A program made the position numbers and the translations under genes. The notes under the pieces were generated by a model. It saw only the letters and a list, made by a program, of their open reading frames with translations. It did no database searches and had not been told where the DNA came from. Shown here piece by piece: positions 6,100 to 11,434 of a stretch of DNA of 11,434 nucleotides (the first letter of the stretch is position 1; each line of letters opens with the position of its first letter). Origin of the DNA: JBBQVO01 sp038211505 (lineage in GTDB: Bacteria > Chloroflexota > Dehalococcoidia > DSTF01 > JACRBR01); NCBI GenBank assembly GCA_038211505.1, contig JBBQVO010000106.1, forward strand, positions 1-11,434, written 5' to 3'.

Positions 6100-7434
6100 A
6101 TGAACGTCTGCATCGTCGGCCTCGGCAAGATCGGCGTGCCCCTCGCCGTGCAGTTCGCCTCGAAGGGCGCGCACGTCACCGGCTACGACATCAGCGCGGC
6201 GCGCGTGGACGAGATCAACAGCAAGCACAACCCGCTCCCATCCGAGCCCGGCCTCGATGAGCTGATCCCCGGCATGATCGTCGACGGCCGCCTCCGCGCG
6301 ACCACCGACGCGCACGACGCTGTGAGCGATGCCGATGTCGTCGTCTTCATCGTGCCCGTCGATATCGATGCCACGCAGCGCCCCGACTTCACGCTCCTCG
6401 ATGCGGCCGTCGGCGCCGTCGCGCCGCACCTCAAGCGCGGCGCGCTCGTCATCGTCGAAACCACGGTGCCCGTCGGCACGACGCGTCATCGCGTCGGCGG
6501 ACTGATCGCCTCCGCCACCGGCTACGCGGCGACGACGGACTTCTCGCTCGCCTTCAGCCCCGAGCGCGTGTCATCCGGCCGCGTGCTGCGCGACCTGCGT
6601 ACCTACCCGAAGATCGTCGGCGGTATCGATACGCGCAGCACCGCGCGGGCCGTCGAGTTCTACACGTCGATGCTTGATGCCGATGTGCTGCCCGTGCGCG
6701 ACGCCGAGACGGCGGAGTTCAGCAAGCTCGCCGAGACGACCTACCGCGACGTCAACATCGCGCTCGCCAACGAGTTCGCCCGCATCGCCGACGCGACCGG
6801 CGTCGATGCCATCGAGGCGATCGCCGTAGCGAACACGCAGCCGTACTCGCACATCCACGCGCCCGGCCCCGGCGTCGGTGGCCACTGCATCCCCGTCTAT
6901 CCGTACTTTCTGATCGCCCCCGAATGGGGCGCCCCCGAATCACCCGCGCACGCGGCCATCGACGCGCCGCTCGTCATGGCGTCGCGCCAGATCAACGACG
7001 ACATGGCGCACTACGCCGTCGCGCGCCTGATCGAAGCGCTCGGCACACTCGACGCGGTCGAATCGCTCGACGCGGTCGAATCGATCGACGGTGCGACGTG
7101 CGTCGTACTCGGGCTGTCATATCGCGCCGGCGTGAAGGAGTCGCGGCACTCCAGCACGCTGCCCCTCGTCAACGCGCTCATCGCCGCCGGCGCGCGCACG
7201 TTCGTGCACGACCCGCTGTATACCGCCGACGAGATCCGCCGCCACGGCCTCGAGCCCACGCCGCATTGGCCGATGCCTTGCGACGCCATCGTCATCCAGG
7301 CGTGGGACATCGAGCGATCGCCCATCGATCTCGCCGCGATCGAAGGTCTGCGCGCCGTGCTCGATCCACGTGCGCTGCTCGATCCCGCAGTCGTCGCCGC
7401 CGCCGGCATCCGCTACGTCGGCGTCGGCCGATAA
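6100..7434 (+). CDS. UDP-sugar 6-dehydrogenase (WecC/WbpA-like)
   Basis: This 444-residue nucleotide-sugar dehydrogenase oxidises C6 of a UDP-hexose or UDP-N-acetylhexosamine to the uronic acid with two NAD+ per turn. It shows the N-terminal dinucleotide motif GLGKIG (7-12), PVGTT, the FSKLAETTYRDVNIALANEF helix with Lys209, and the catalytic Cys263 in GVGGHCIPVYPYFL. The C-terminal nucleotide-binding domain carries VLGLSYRAGVKESRHS. The VGGHCIPVYP form is commoner in UDP-ManNAc/GlcNAc dehydrogenases (WecC, WbpA, TviB) than in UDP-glucose dehydrogenase, so a cell-surface polysaccharide role is likely. No glycosyltransferases are adjacent. An exact 18-bp tandem duplication adds six residues (LDAVES twice) between domains. 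The Shine-Dalgarno sequence is weak. Confidence 0.92.
   Translation: MNVCIVGLGKIGVPLAVQFASKGAHVTGYDISAARVDEINSKHNPLPSEPGLDELIPGMIVDGRLRATTDAHDAVSDADVVVFIVPVDIDATQRPDFTLLDAAVGAVAPHLKRGALVIVETTVPVGTTRHRVGGLIASATGYAATTDFSLAFSPERVSSGRVLRDLRTYPKIVGGIDTRSTARAVEFYTSMLDADVLPVRDAETAEFSKLAETTYRDVNIALANEFARIADATGVDAIEAIAVANTQPYSHIHAPGPGVGGHCIPVYPYFLIAPEWGAPESPAHAAIDAPLVMASRQINDDMAHYAVARLIEALGTLDAVESLDAVESIDGATCVVLGLSYRAGVKESRHSSTLPLVNALIAAGARTFVHDPLYTADEIRRHGLEPTPHWPMPCDAIVIQAWDIERSPIDLAAIEGLRAVLDPRALLDPAVVAAAGIRYVGVGR
7048..7083 (+). repeat. Two exact tandem copies of an 18-bp unit inside the dehydrogenase gene
   Basis: The unit CTCGACGCGGTCGAATCG occurs at 7048-7065 and 7066-7083, followed by a partial third copy (ATCGACG). 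It encodes LDAVES-LDAVES-IDG in a surface loop before the C-terminal Rossmann domain. Being in frame, gain or loss of a unit would not disrupt the protein. Confidence 0.95.
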
Positions 7435-7438
7435 CCCC

Positions 7439-7984
7439 GTGCAACTGGATCCGCGGACGCCTCTAATCGTCGTCTCCGGCAACCAGGGCGCCGGCAAGTC
7501 GACGGTGTCCCGTCTGCTCGCGCAGCGCTTCGCGCGCGGCGCCCACGTCGAGGCTGACGTGCTGCATAAGATGATCGTGTCCGGCGGCGAGTGGCCGCAG
7601 CCGCCCGCGCCCGCCGGTGAGGCCGCCCGCCAACTCCGCCTTCGCCTCCACAACGCCTGCCTGCTCGCCCGTTCGTTCGTCGATGCAGGCATCGCCTCCG
7701 TAGTCGACGACATCATCGCGGGCGACCGCCTCGATCAGCTGCTCGAAGAGCTCACGGGCCGGGACGTCATCTTCGTCATGCTCGTCCCCGACGTCGCCGC
7801 GATCCGCGCCCGCGAGCACGCCCGCGGCACAGCGCTCTTCGATGAATGGAGCGGACTGGATACCGAGATCCGCACAAACACCCGCCGCATCGGCCTCTGG
7901 CTCGACACCTCATCACAAACGCCGCAGCAAACCGTCGACGAGATCATGCGCCGCGCATGGAGCGAAGGCGCCGTGCATACGTGA
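7439..7984 (+). CDS. Small P-loop kinase-like ATPase (AAA_33 type)
   Basis: This 181-residue protein has Walker A GNQGAGKST (14-22), an EADVLHKMIV segment in the acceptor-side position, SVVDDIIAGDRLDQLLEEL as the Walker-B-like strand, and a basic RAREHARG lid. This layout fits small AAA_33 kinases related to chloramphenicol phosphotransferase and zeta-toxin-like proteins, which phosphorylate small molecules. The acceptor is unknown. The GTG at 7439 lies 4 nt after the dehydrogenase TAA. An earlier frame start at 7370 would overlap the dehydrogenase and add an unnatural Ser/Pro-rich stretch. No Shine-Dalgarno sequence is visible, so translation is probably coupled to the upstream gene. It is the last gene of its run before a repeat-filled convergent gap. 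Confidence 0.82.
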   Translation: MQLDPRTPLIVVSGNQGAGKSTVSRLLAQRFARGAHVEADVLHKMIVSGGEWPQPPAPAGEAARQLRLRLHNACLLARSFVDAGIASVVDDIIAGDRLDQLLEELTGRDVIFVMLVPDVAAIRAREHARGTALFDEWSGLDTEIRTNTRRIGLWLDTSSQTPQQTVDEIMRRAWSEGAVHT

Positions 7985-8028
7985 CCGGAGATTAGAGGGC
8001 GAATCGGTGCAATGTCGCGCGGACAGAA

Positions 8029-8158
8029 CACTGTCATTCTGAGCGAAGCGAAGAATCTCTCCGAATTTGCCTCCGGGGATCGTTCGCCAGCCGAGGCATC
8101 CGCGACTGCATTCGTCGCGCTAACTAAGAGATTCTTCGCTTCGCTCAGAATGACAGTG
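8029..8158. repeat. MITE/REP-like element with perfect 32-bp inverted repeats
   Basis: The arms at 8029-8060 and 8127-8158 are perfect reverse complements, containing TCATTCTGAGCGAAGCGAAG and AATCTCT. The 66-bp interior holds a second hairpin, CGCGAC/GTCGCG (8101-8106, 8114-8119, 7-nt loop). The sequence TCATTCTGAGCGAAGCGAAG recurs in many bacterial genomes and produces the well-known spurious frames SEAKNL and FFASLRMT (from memory). No transposase is encoded, and target-site duplications are not evident. As RNA it would form a very stable stem just after the kinase gene. Confidence 0.9.
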
Positions 8159-8202
8159 GCGATGAGCGACGACATCATCAGGCCGGTAGCGCATCCGGCG
8201 AC

Positions 8203-8224
8203 GGGCGGCCACGCGAGGCCGCCC
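8203..8224. repeat. REP-like GC-rich palindrome
   Basis: GGGCGGCC (8203-8210), loop ACGCGA, GGCCGCCC (8217-8224), then CTAC. The 8-bp stem is perfect. The pattern GGGCGGCC-loop-GGCCGCCCCTAC recurs as an intergenic repeat in environmental bacterial genomes (from memory). It has no U-run on either strand, so it is not a classical terminator. Confidence 0.7.
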
Positions 8225-8302
8225 CTACAACGCAGCGGTCTCCTCATTCACAACCTGCACACCCGACGAGCCCACCGGCGATAGCAGCAGGATCTCAGCC
8301 CA

Positions 8303-8332
8303 CCCCTTCGTGTCACTTCGTGTCCCTTCGTG
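8303..8332. repeat. Three 10-bp units of the CTTCGTG family
   Basis: CCCCTTCGTG, TCACTTCGTG and TCCCTTCGTG follow one another directly, then GGAA. The core matches the repeats at 270-297 and 361-395, where the period is 9. On the minus strand it reads CACGAAGGGACACGAAG, starting about 14 nt after the lysS stop. Confidence 0.75.
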
Positions 8333-8346
8333 GAAGACTCACGACA

Positions 8347-9825
8347 TCACACGTCGCGCCGGCGCAGCAGAGGAAACAAGATCACTTCCCGTATCGACGT
8401 CTGTCCCGTCAGCAGCATCGTCAGACGATCGATGCCCATGCCGAAGCCCCCCGTCGGCGGCATGCCGTGCTCCAGCGCAACGAGAAAGTCTTCGTCCAAC
8501 GTCTCCACTTCTTCTTCGCCCGCCGCCGCAAGACGCGTCTGCTCCTCGAAGCGCTCGCGCTGGTCGATCGGGTCGTTGAGCTCCGAATACGCGTTTCCAA
8601 GCTCGAAACCGGCGACGAAGATCTCGAAGCGCTCGACGATGCCGGGCTCACCGGGCTTGCTCTTCGCCAGCGGCGAGATCTCTTTCGGATAGTCGAGCAG
8701 GAACGTAGGCTGAATCAGCTTCGGCTCGACGTAGTGCGACACAGCGTCGTCAAGCAGCTTCGCCCACGACGATCCCGGATCGATAGCGAGACCACGCTTC
8801 TGCAACTCCGCGAGCAGCGTCTCCCGCGTCCGAAATTCTTCGAAGTCGATGCCCGCATGCTCGATCAGCTCCGCGCGCATCGTCGTGCGACGCCAAGGCG
8901 GCGCCAGCTCCAGCGTGTGCTCGCCGAACTGCAGCGTCGTCGTCCCGTGCACGTCCTTCGCGATGCCGGCCACCATCTCCTCGACCGTCCGCGCGACATC
9001 GTGATAGTCGGCGTACGCCTGGTACAGCTCGAGCATCGTGAACTCGGGGTTGTACTTCCAGCTGGTGCCCTCGTTGCGGAAGATGCGCCCGATCTCGTAC
9101 ACGCGATCGAAGCCGCCGACGATCAACCGCTTCAGGTGCAGCTCGAGCGAGATGCGCAGGAAGAAGTCCTGATCCAGCGCGCGATGGTGCGTGACGAACG
9201 GTGTCGCCGCCGCCGCGCCCGCCTCCGCCTGCAACACCGGCCCTTCGACTTCGATGAAGCCCCGATCGTCGAGATATCGCCGGATACCCGACACGACCTT
9301 CGCGCGCTGCACGAAGCGATCGCGCACTTCGGCGTTCGCCATCAGATCGAGATAGCGCTGGCGGTAACGGATCTCGATGTCCTCGACGCCGTGCCACTTC
9401 TCCGGCGGCGGCCGCAGCGCCTTGGTCAGCACGCGCCAGGCCGTGAGGCCCACGGTGACCTCGTTGGTACGCGTCCGGAACAGCGCGCCGCTCGCCTCGA
9501 TGTGGTCGCCGAGGTCGATCAGCGACAGCAGGTCGAAGGCGTCGCCGAGCGTGTCGAGGCGTGCCTGGATCTGGATCCGCCCGCTGCCGTCGCGCACATC
9601 GAGGAACGCGGTCTTCCCCATGTCCCGCAGCGCGGTCACGCGGCCCGTGACTGCCACCTCGATGGGCGTGTGCGTGGCGCCTTCGCGTTCGGCAAGCTCG
9701 AGGGCCGCGACGGCTTCCGCCGCAGTGTGAGTCCGCGTCACCCGCGCGGGGTACGCTTCGCCACGGCTGCGTAGTTGCTCGCGCTTGGCGAGGCGCTGTG
9801 CGAACAGCTCCTCTTCAGTCGGCAT
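8347..9825 (-). CDS. lysS: Lysyl-tRNA synthetase, class II
   Basis: This 492-residue enzyme charges tRNA-Lys with lysine in the cytosol. The N-terminal OB-fold anticodon-binding domain is visible around 55-120 (VTGRVTALRDMGKTAFLDVR). The class II catalytic core follows: motif 1 with GFIEVEGPVLQ (189-199), the lysine-site segment ALDQDFFLRISLELHLKRL, motif 2 with FRNEG (249-253) and PEFTMLELYQAYADY, and motif 3 GMGIDRLTMLL (462-472). Length is normal. The start at 9825 has GAGG 6 nt upstream. In the motif 2 loop the usual RHNPEF reads KYNPEF (257-262). It lies 105 nt downstream of greA on the same strand, a common greA-lysS pairing, so the two are probably co-transcribed. Confidence 0.97.
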   Translation of the reverse strand: MPTEEELFAQRLAKREQLRSRGEAYPARVTRTHTAAEAVAALELAEREGATHTPIEVAVTGRVTALRDMGKTAFLDVRDGSGRIQIQARLDTLGDAFDLLSLIDLGDHIEASGALFRTRTNEVTVGLTAWRVLTKALRPPPEKWHGVEDIEIRYRQRYLDLMANAEVRDRFVQRAKVVSGIRRYLDDRGFIEVEGPVLQAEAGAAAATPFVTHHRALDQDFFLRISLELHLKRLIVGGFDRVYEIGRIFRNEGTSWKYNPEFTMLELYQAYADYHDVARTVEEMVAGIAKDVHGTTTLQFGEHTLELAPPWRRTTMRAELIEHAGIDFEEFRTRETLLAELQKRGLAIDPGSSWAKLLDDAVSHYVEPKLIQPTFLLDYPKEISPLAKSKPGEPGIVERFEIFVAGFELGNAYSELNDPIDQRERFEEQTRLAAAGEEEVETLDEDFLVALEHGMPPTGGFGMGIDRLTMLLTGQTSIREVILFPLLRRRDV

Positions 9826-9840
9826 CGCAATCCTCGAATC

Positions 9841-9854
9841 GGTGGCCGGCCACC
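9841..9854. repeat. 14-bp perfect palindrome upstream of lysS
   Basis: GGTGGCCGGCCACC is a perfect palindrome 15 nt upstream of the lysS start codon on the minus strand, next to its ribosome binding site. It could be an operator, or it could be chance in GC-rich DNA. Confidence 0.5.
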
Positions 9855-9879
9855 ATGCGTACGAGCGGTGGGCAATGAC

Positions 9880-9905
9880 ACGGGCGGGGTAGTGACCCCG
9901 CCCGT
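9880..9905 (-). terminator. Strong intercistronic hairpin between greA and lysS
   Basis: ACGGGCGGGGT (9880-9890) pairs perfectly with ACCCCGCCCGT (9895-9905) around a 4-nt loop, starting 25 nt past the greA stop. The 11-bp, nearly all-GC stem is not followed by a U-run on the minus strand. A partial terminator or an mRNA-stabilising processing hairpin is more likely than full termination. Confidence 0.5.
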
Positions 9906-9930
9906 AGCTTCGTGCGTCCGGGTCCTCGGG

Positions 9931-10404
9931 TCAGGAGACGGACATGATCGTCATCTCGACGATCCCGCTCGGGACGTTCACCTGCACTTTGTCACCGCGC
10001 TTCTTGCCGAGCAATGCCCGCCCGACCGGCGACTCGTGGCTGATGCGGCCATCGAGGGGTGCGGCCTCGGCAGGCCCGACTACCTGGTAGGTGTGGCGCC
10101 CGTTCTCGTCCATCTTCACGGTCACTGTGGAGCCGACGCGCACTTCCTTGGACTGGTGCGCGGCTTCCTCATCGATGATCTGCGCGAGTTCGAGCATTTT
10201 CTCGATCTCGCGGATACGGCCTTCGAGGAATGCCTGCTGGTTCTTGGCTTCCTCGTACTGTCCGTCGATCTGGGCAGTGCCGAGCTCCTGCGCCTCGCGG
10301 ATCGAGGCAGCGACTTCGGCACGGCGGACCGTCCGGAGCTCGGCGAGTTCGGCTTCGAGCCGGTCGATGCCGGCCTTGGTCAGCAGTACTGGCTCTTCAG
10401 GCAT
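9931..10404 (-). CDS. greA: GreA-type transcription factor with an altered catalytic tip
   Basis: At 157 residues this matches GreA length. It has the N-terminal coiled coil (about 8-77, including KNQQAFLEGRIREIEKMLEL) and a C-terminal FKBP-like domain (VGSTVTVK, then ISHESPVGRALLGKKRGD and VNVPSG). GreA enters the RNA polymerase secondary channel and stimulates transcript cleavage in backtracked complexes. The chosen start at 10404 has AAGGGGT as ribosome binding site. The tip, normally GDLxENAEY, reads GTAQIDGQY (42-50). The positions of E. coli Asp41 and Glu44 are Thr43 and Ile46, so canonical cleavage activity is doubtful. It is followed by lysS, and its leader contains an intrinsic terminator. 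Confidence 0.93.
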   Translation of the reverse strand: MPEEPVLLTKAGIDRLEAELAELRTVRRAEVAASIREAQELGTAQIDGQYEEAKNQQAFLEGRIREIEKMLELAQIIDEEAAHQSKEVRVGSTVTVKMDENGRHTYQVVGPAEAAPLDGRISHESPVGRALLGKKRGDKVQVNVPSGIVEMTIMSVS

Positions 10405-10473
10405 CGCATACCCCTTGCGGCGGCCACTGGAGACGCTCGGAATCGAAGAATGGAGCGAGCGTGGACAGTGCGC

Positions 10474-10513
10474 AAAAAAGAAGAACGGACTCGCCACCTG
10501 CTGGCAAGTCCGT
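10474..10513 (-). terminator. Intrinsic terminator in the greA leader (candidate attenuator)
   Basis: Read on the minus strand, ACGGACTTGCCA (10513-10502) pairs with TGGCGAGTCCGT (10496-10485) around a 5-nt GCAGG loop, including one wobble pair. The stem is followed directly by TCTTCTTTTTT (10484-10474). This is a classic rho-independent terminator and it works only in the minus direction. It ends about 70 nt before the greA start codon and lies downstream of the likely greA promoter. No other minus-strand gene lies upstream in the window. Confidence 0.85.
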
Positions 10514-10546
10514 CGATGAACCCGGGCGGGTCCGAACGATGCATAT

Positions 10547-10576
10547 ATGGTACGTGACGATAACGTCGCCTGACAA
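10547..10576 (-). promoter_or_regulatory. Putative greA promoter
   Basis: On the minus strand, TTGTCA (10576-10571, 5 of 6 matches to the -35 consensus) and TACCAT (10552-10547, 4 of 6 to the -10) are 18 bp apart. Transcription would start near 10540, so the leader terminator would begin about 27 nt into the RNA. Confidence 0.5.
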
Positions 10577-10588
10577 TATTGTGGCGAC
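10565..10588. promoter_or_regulatory. Operator-like inverted repeat in the greA/htrA divergent region
   Basis: GTCGCC-(TG)-ACAAT is followed immediately by ATTGT-GGCGAC, an 11-bp inverted repeat with a 2-nt interruption on one side. Its centre is the perfect palindrome ACAATATTGT (10573-10582). It covers the putative greA -35 box, so a bound regulator would compete with polymerase there. Confidence 0.45.
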
Positions 10589-10620
10589 ACCGCGTGGGAA
10601 GACGGCGTAGCCGCCGGCGG

Positions 10621-10629
10621 TGCTAACAT
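10621..10629 (+). promoter_or_regulatory. Putative extended -10 promoter of the htrA-like gene
   Basis: TGCTAACAT fits TGnTAnnAT, the same pattern as upstream of the aldo/keto reductase. Transcription would start near 10636, leaving a leader of about 38 nt with AAGGAG at 10662-10667. No convincing -35 is seen. Confidence 0.35.
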
Positions 10630-10673
10630 CCGTCAGGCGGGGAACACGGCTCCCACAGTCGAAGGAGTCCTCC

Positions 10674-11434
10674 ATCCGCCAGACGACACTGGCAACGGCT
10701 GTGATTGCGTTAATCGTCGGACTCAGCGCCGGCGTCGCGGGTGGCGTTGTCGGATCGCGCATTTCCGGTTCCGATGGCACCGCCGCCGAGCCGACCTCGA
10801 CCCCCGTCCCAGACCTCGAGGCGCGCATCCGCACCTCGGTCGACCGCGTGCTCCCGAACGTCGTGCTCATCGTCGCGGACTTCGCGCCGGAGAAGGATGC
10901 GCAGGGACGCACGTTCGAACGCGAGAACGTCGGGTCAGGCGTCGTGGTGAGCCAGCAGGGCCACATCCTCACGAACTCCCACGTCGTCGGTGGCGCCGTG
11001 AAGGTCGTCGTCTACCTCGCCAACGGGAACGAACGTCCGGCAAAGATCGTCGCGGACGACGCGCCGTACACCGACCTCGCGGTGATCACGGTCGACCCGA
11101 AGGGGCTGCGGCAGATCCCGTTCGGGACGTCTGCCAACCTCAAACCCGGCGACCACGTCATCGCCGTCACTGGCGGTGGCGGCGTCTTCGGGCGGAGCAA
11201 CGCCGTCAGCGTTGGCGTCGTATCCGCGGCGGACCGGATCCTCCCGCGCAGCGGCGTCACCTTCGAGGACTTGATCCAGACGGACGCCGCGGTGAACAGT
11301 GGCGACTCCGGCGGGGCGCTCGTGAACCTCGACGGCGAGTTCGTGGGCCTGATTACGACTGTGGTTCGGGATGCCGGGAGCGGCGTGGTCGTCGAGGGCG
11401 TCGCGTTCGCGCAGTCGTCCGACTCGCTGCGCGC
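10674..11434 (+). CDS. HtrA/DegP-type serine protease, cut by the right edge
   Basis: The frame is open to the right edge (about 253 codons here). Residues about 6-27 form a single hydrophobic anchor (LATAVIALIVGLSAGVAGGVVG), then a Pro/Thr linker and a trypsin-like domain with the full triad: His103 in LTNSHVV, Asp134 in YTDLAVI, and Ser212 in NSGDSGGALVN. HtrA-family proteases degrade misfolded exported proteins; the anchor suggests it works outside the membrane. A PDZ domain would be expected beyond the window. No ATG is available. The best Shine-Dalgarno sequence, AAGGAG (10662-10667), lies 6 nt before an ATC codon at 10674. The in-frame alternatives are GTG at 10620 (no ribosome binding site, upstream of the putative promoter start) and GTG at 10701 (truncates the anchor). 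Confidence 0.88.
   Translation, partial: MRQTTLATAVIALIVGLSAGVAGGVVGSRISGSDGTAAEPTSTPVPDLEARIRTSVDRVLPNVVLIVADFAPEKDAQGRTFERENVGSGVVVSQQGHILTNSHVVGGAVKVVVYLANGNERPAKIVADDAPYTDLAVITVDPKGLRQIPFGTSANLKPGDHVIAVTGGGGVFGRSNAVSVGVVSAADRILPRSGVTFEDLIQTDAAVNSGDSGGALVNLDGEFVGLITTVVRDAGSGVVVEGVAFAQSSDSLR

Larger units (their letters stand above)
7985..8346. other. Convergent intergenic gap filled with repeats, no gene
   Basis: The gap lies between the plus-strand kinase and the minus-strand lysS. It holds the inverted-repeat element (8029-8158), a GC-rich palindrome (8203-8224) and a 10-bp-period repeat (8303-8332). Open frames crossing it on both strands contain VILSEAKNL and FFASLRMT, which are translations of the repeat rather than proteins. 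No T-rich intrinsic terminator for either gene is seen, so the hairpins may serve that purpose. Confidence 0.7.

Noticed and set aside
4090..7984. A new defence system built on the HerA-like ATPase
   Set aside because: HerA defence modules pair with Sir2, DUF4297 or nuclease partners, none of which is here. DUF853 proteins are widespread as single genes, and the neighbours look like housekeeping or surface-sugar genes.
7735..8284. Open frames on both strands reading VILSEAKNL and FFASLRMT
   Set aside because: These are translations of the inverted-repeat element, seen as spurious proteins in many genomes.
8320..9774. 484-codon open frame antisense to lysS
   Set aside because: It is Arg/Leu-rich with no domain and lies wholly opposite a clear lysyl-tRNA synthetase. 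Such shadow frames are expected in high-GC DNA.

Overview
The window is high-GC bacterial DNA with tightly packed genes. It most likely comes from a member of the Chloroflexota, possibly Dehalococcoidia-like. That placement is an inference from three things: a Thr/Pro-rich linker on a secreted lipoprotein, a GreA with an atypical tip, and interspersed palindromic and short-period repeats of kinds I associate from memory with Chloroflexota and other environmental genomes. No rRNA, tRNA, CRISPR array, transposase or integrase was seen.

Left part (1-4005). The N-terminus of an unknown minus-strand protein runs off the left edge. Next come a duplicated repeat of about 81 bp and a minus-strand lipoprotein polysaccharide deacetylase. 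Divergent from the deacetylase is a plus-strand run: an aldo/keto reductase, a PaaI-type hotdog thioesterase overlapping it by one base, an MntA-type nucleotidyltransferase antitoxin, a HepT toxin remnant and a small integral membrane protein. The last 70 bp of the thioesterase gene are repeated 511 bp downstream, where they form the 3' end of the broken hepT frame. The antitoxin and toxin fragment therefore sit between two copies of the thioesterase tail.

Middle part (4006-7984, plus strand). A recognisable sigma70-type promoter drives a DUF4332 helix-hairpin-helix protein. It is followed by a HerA-like DUF853 ATPase (YjgR family), a UDP-sugar 6-dehydrogenase of the WecC/WbpA type, and a small P-loop kinase-like protein starting 4 nt after the dehydrogenase stop.

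Convergent gap (7985-8346). There are no genes here. It holds a roughly 130-bp element bounded by a perfect 32-bp inverted repeat, a short GC-rich palindrome, and a three-unit 10-bp repeat.

Right part (8347-11434). Minus-strand greA and lysS probably form one transcription unit. The greA leader contains a textbook intrinsic terminator downstream of a plausible promoter, which suggests attenuation. GreA lacks both acidic tip residues needed for RNA cleavage in E. coli GreA. Divergent from greA is an HtrA/DegP-type membrane-anchored serine protease, cut by the right edge, whose best-placed start codon is a non-standard ATC.

No clearly new multi-gene system is present. The best leads are the hepT/thioesterase-tail chimera, the GreA tip together with its leader terminator, and the protease start codon.
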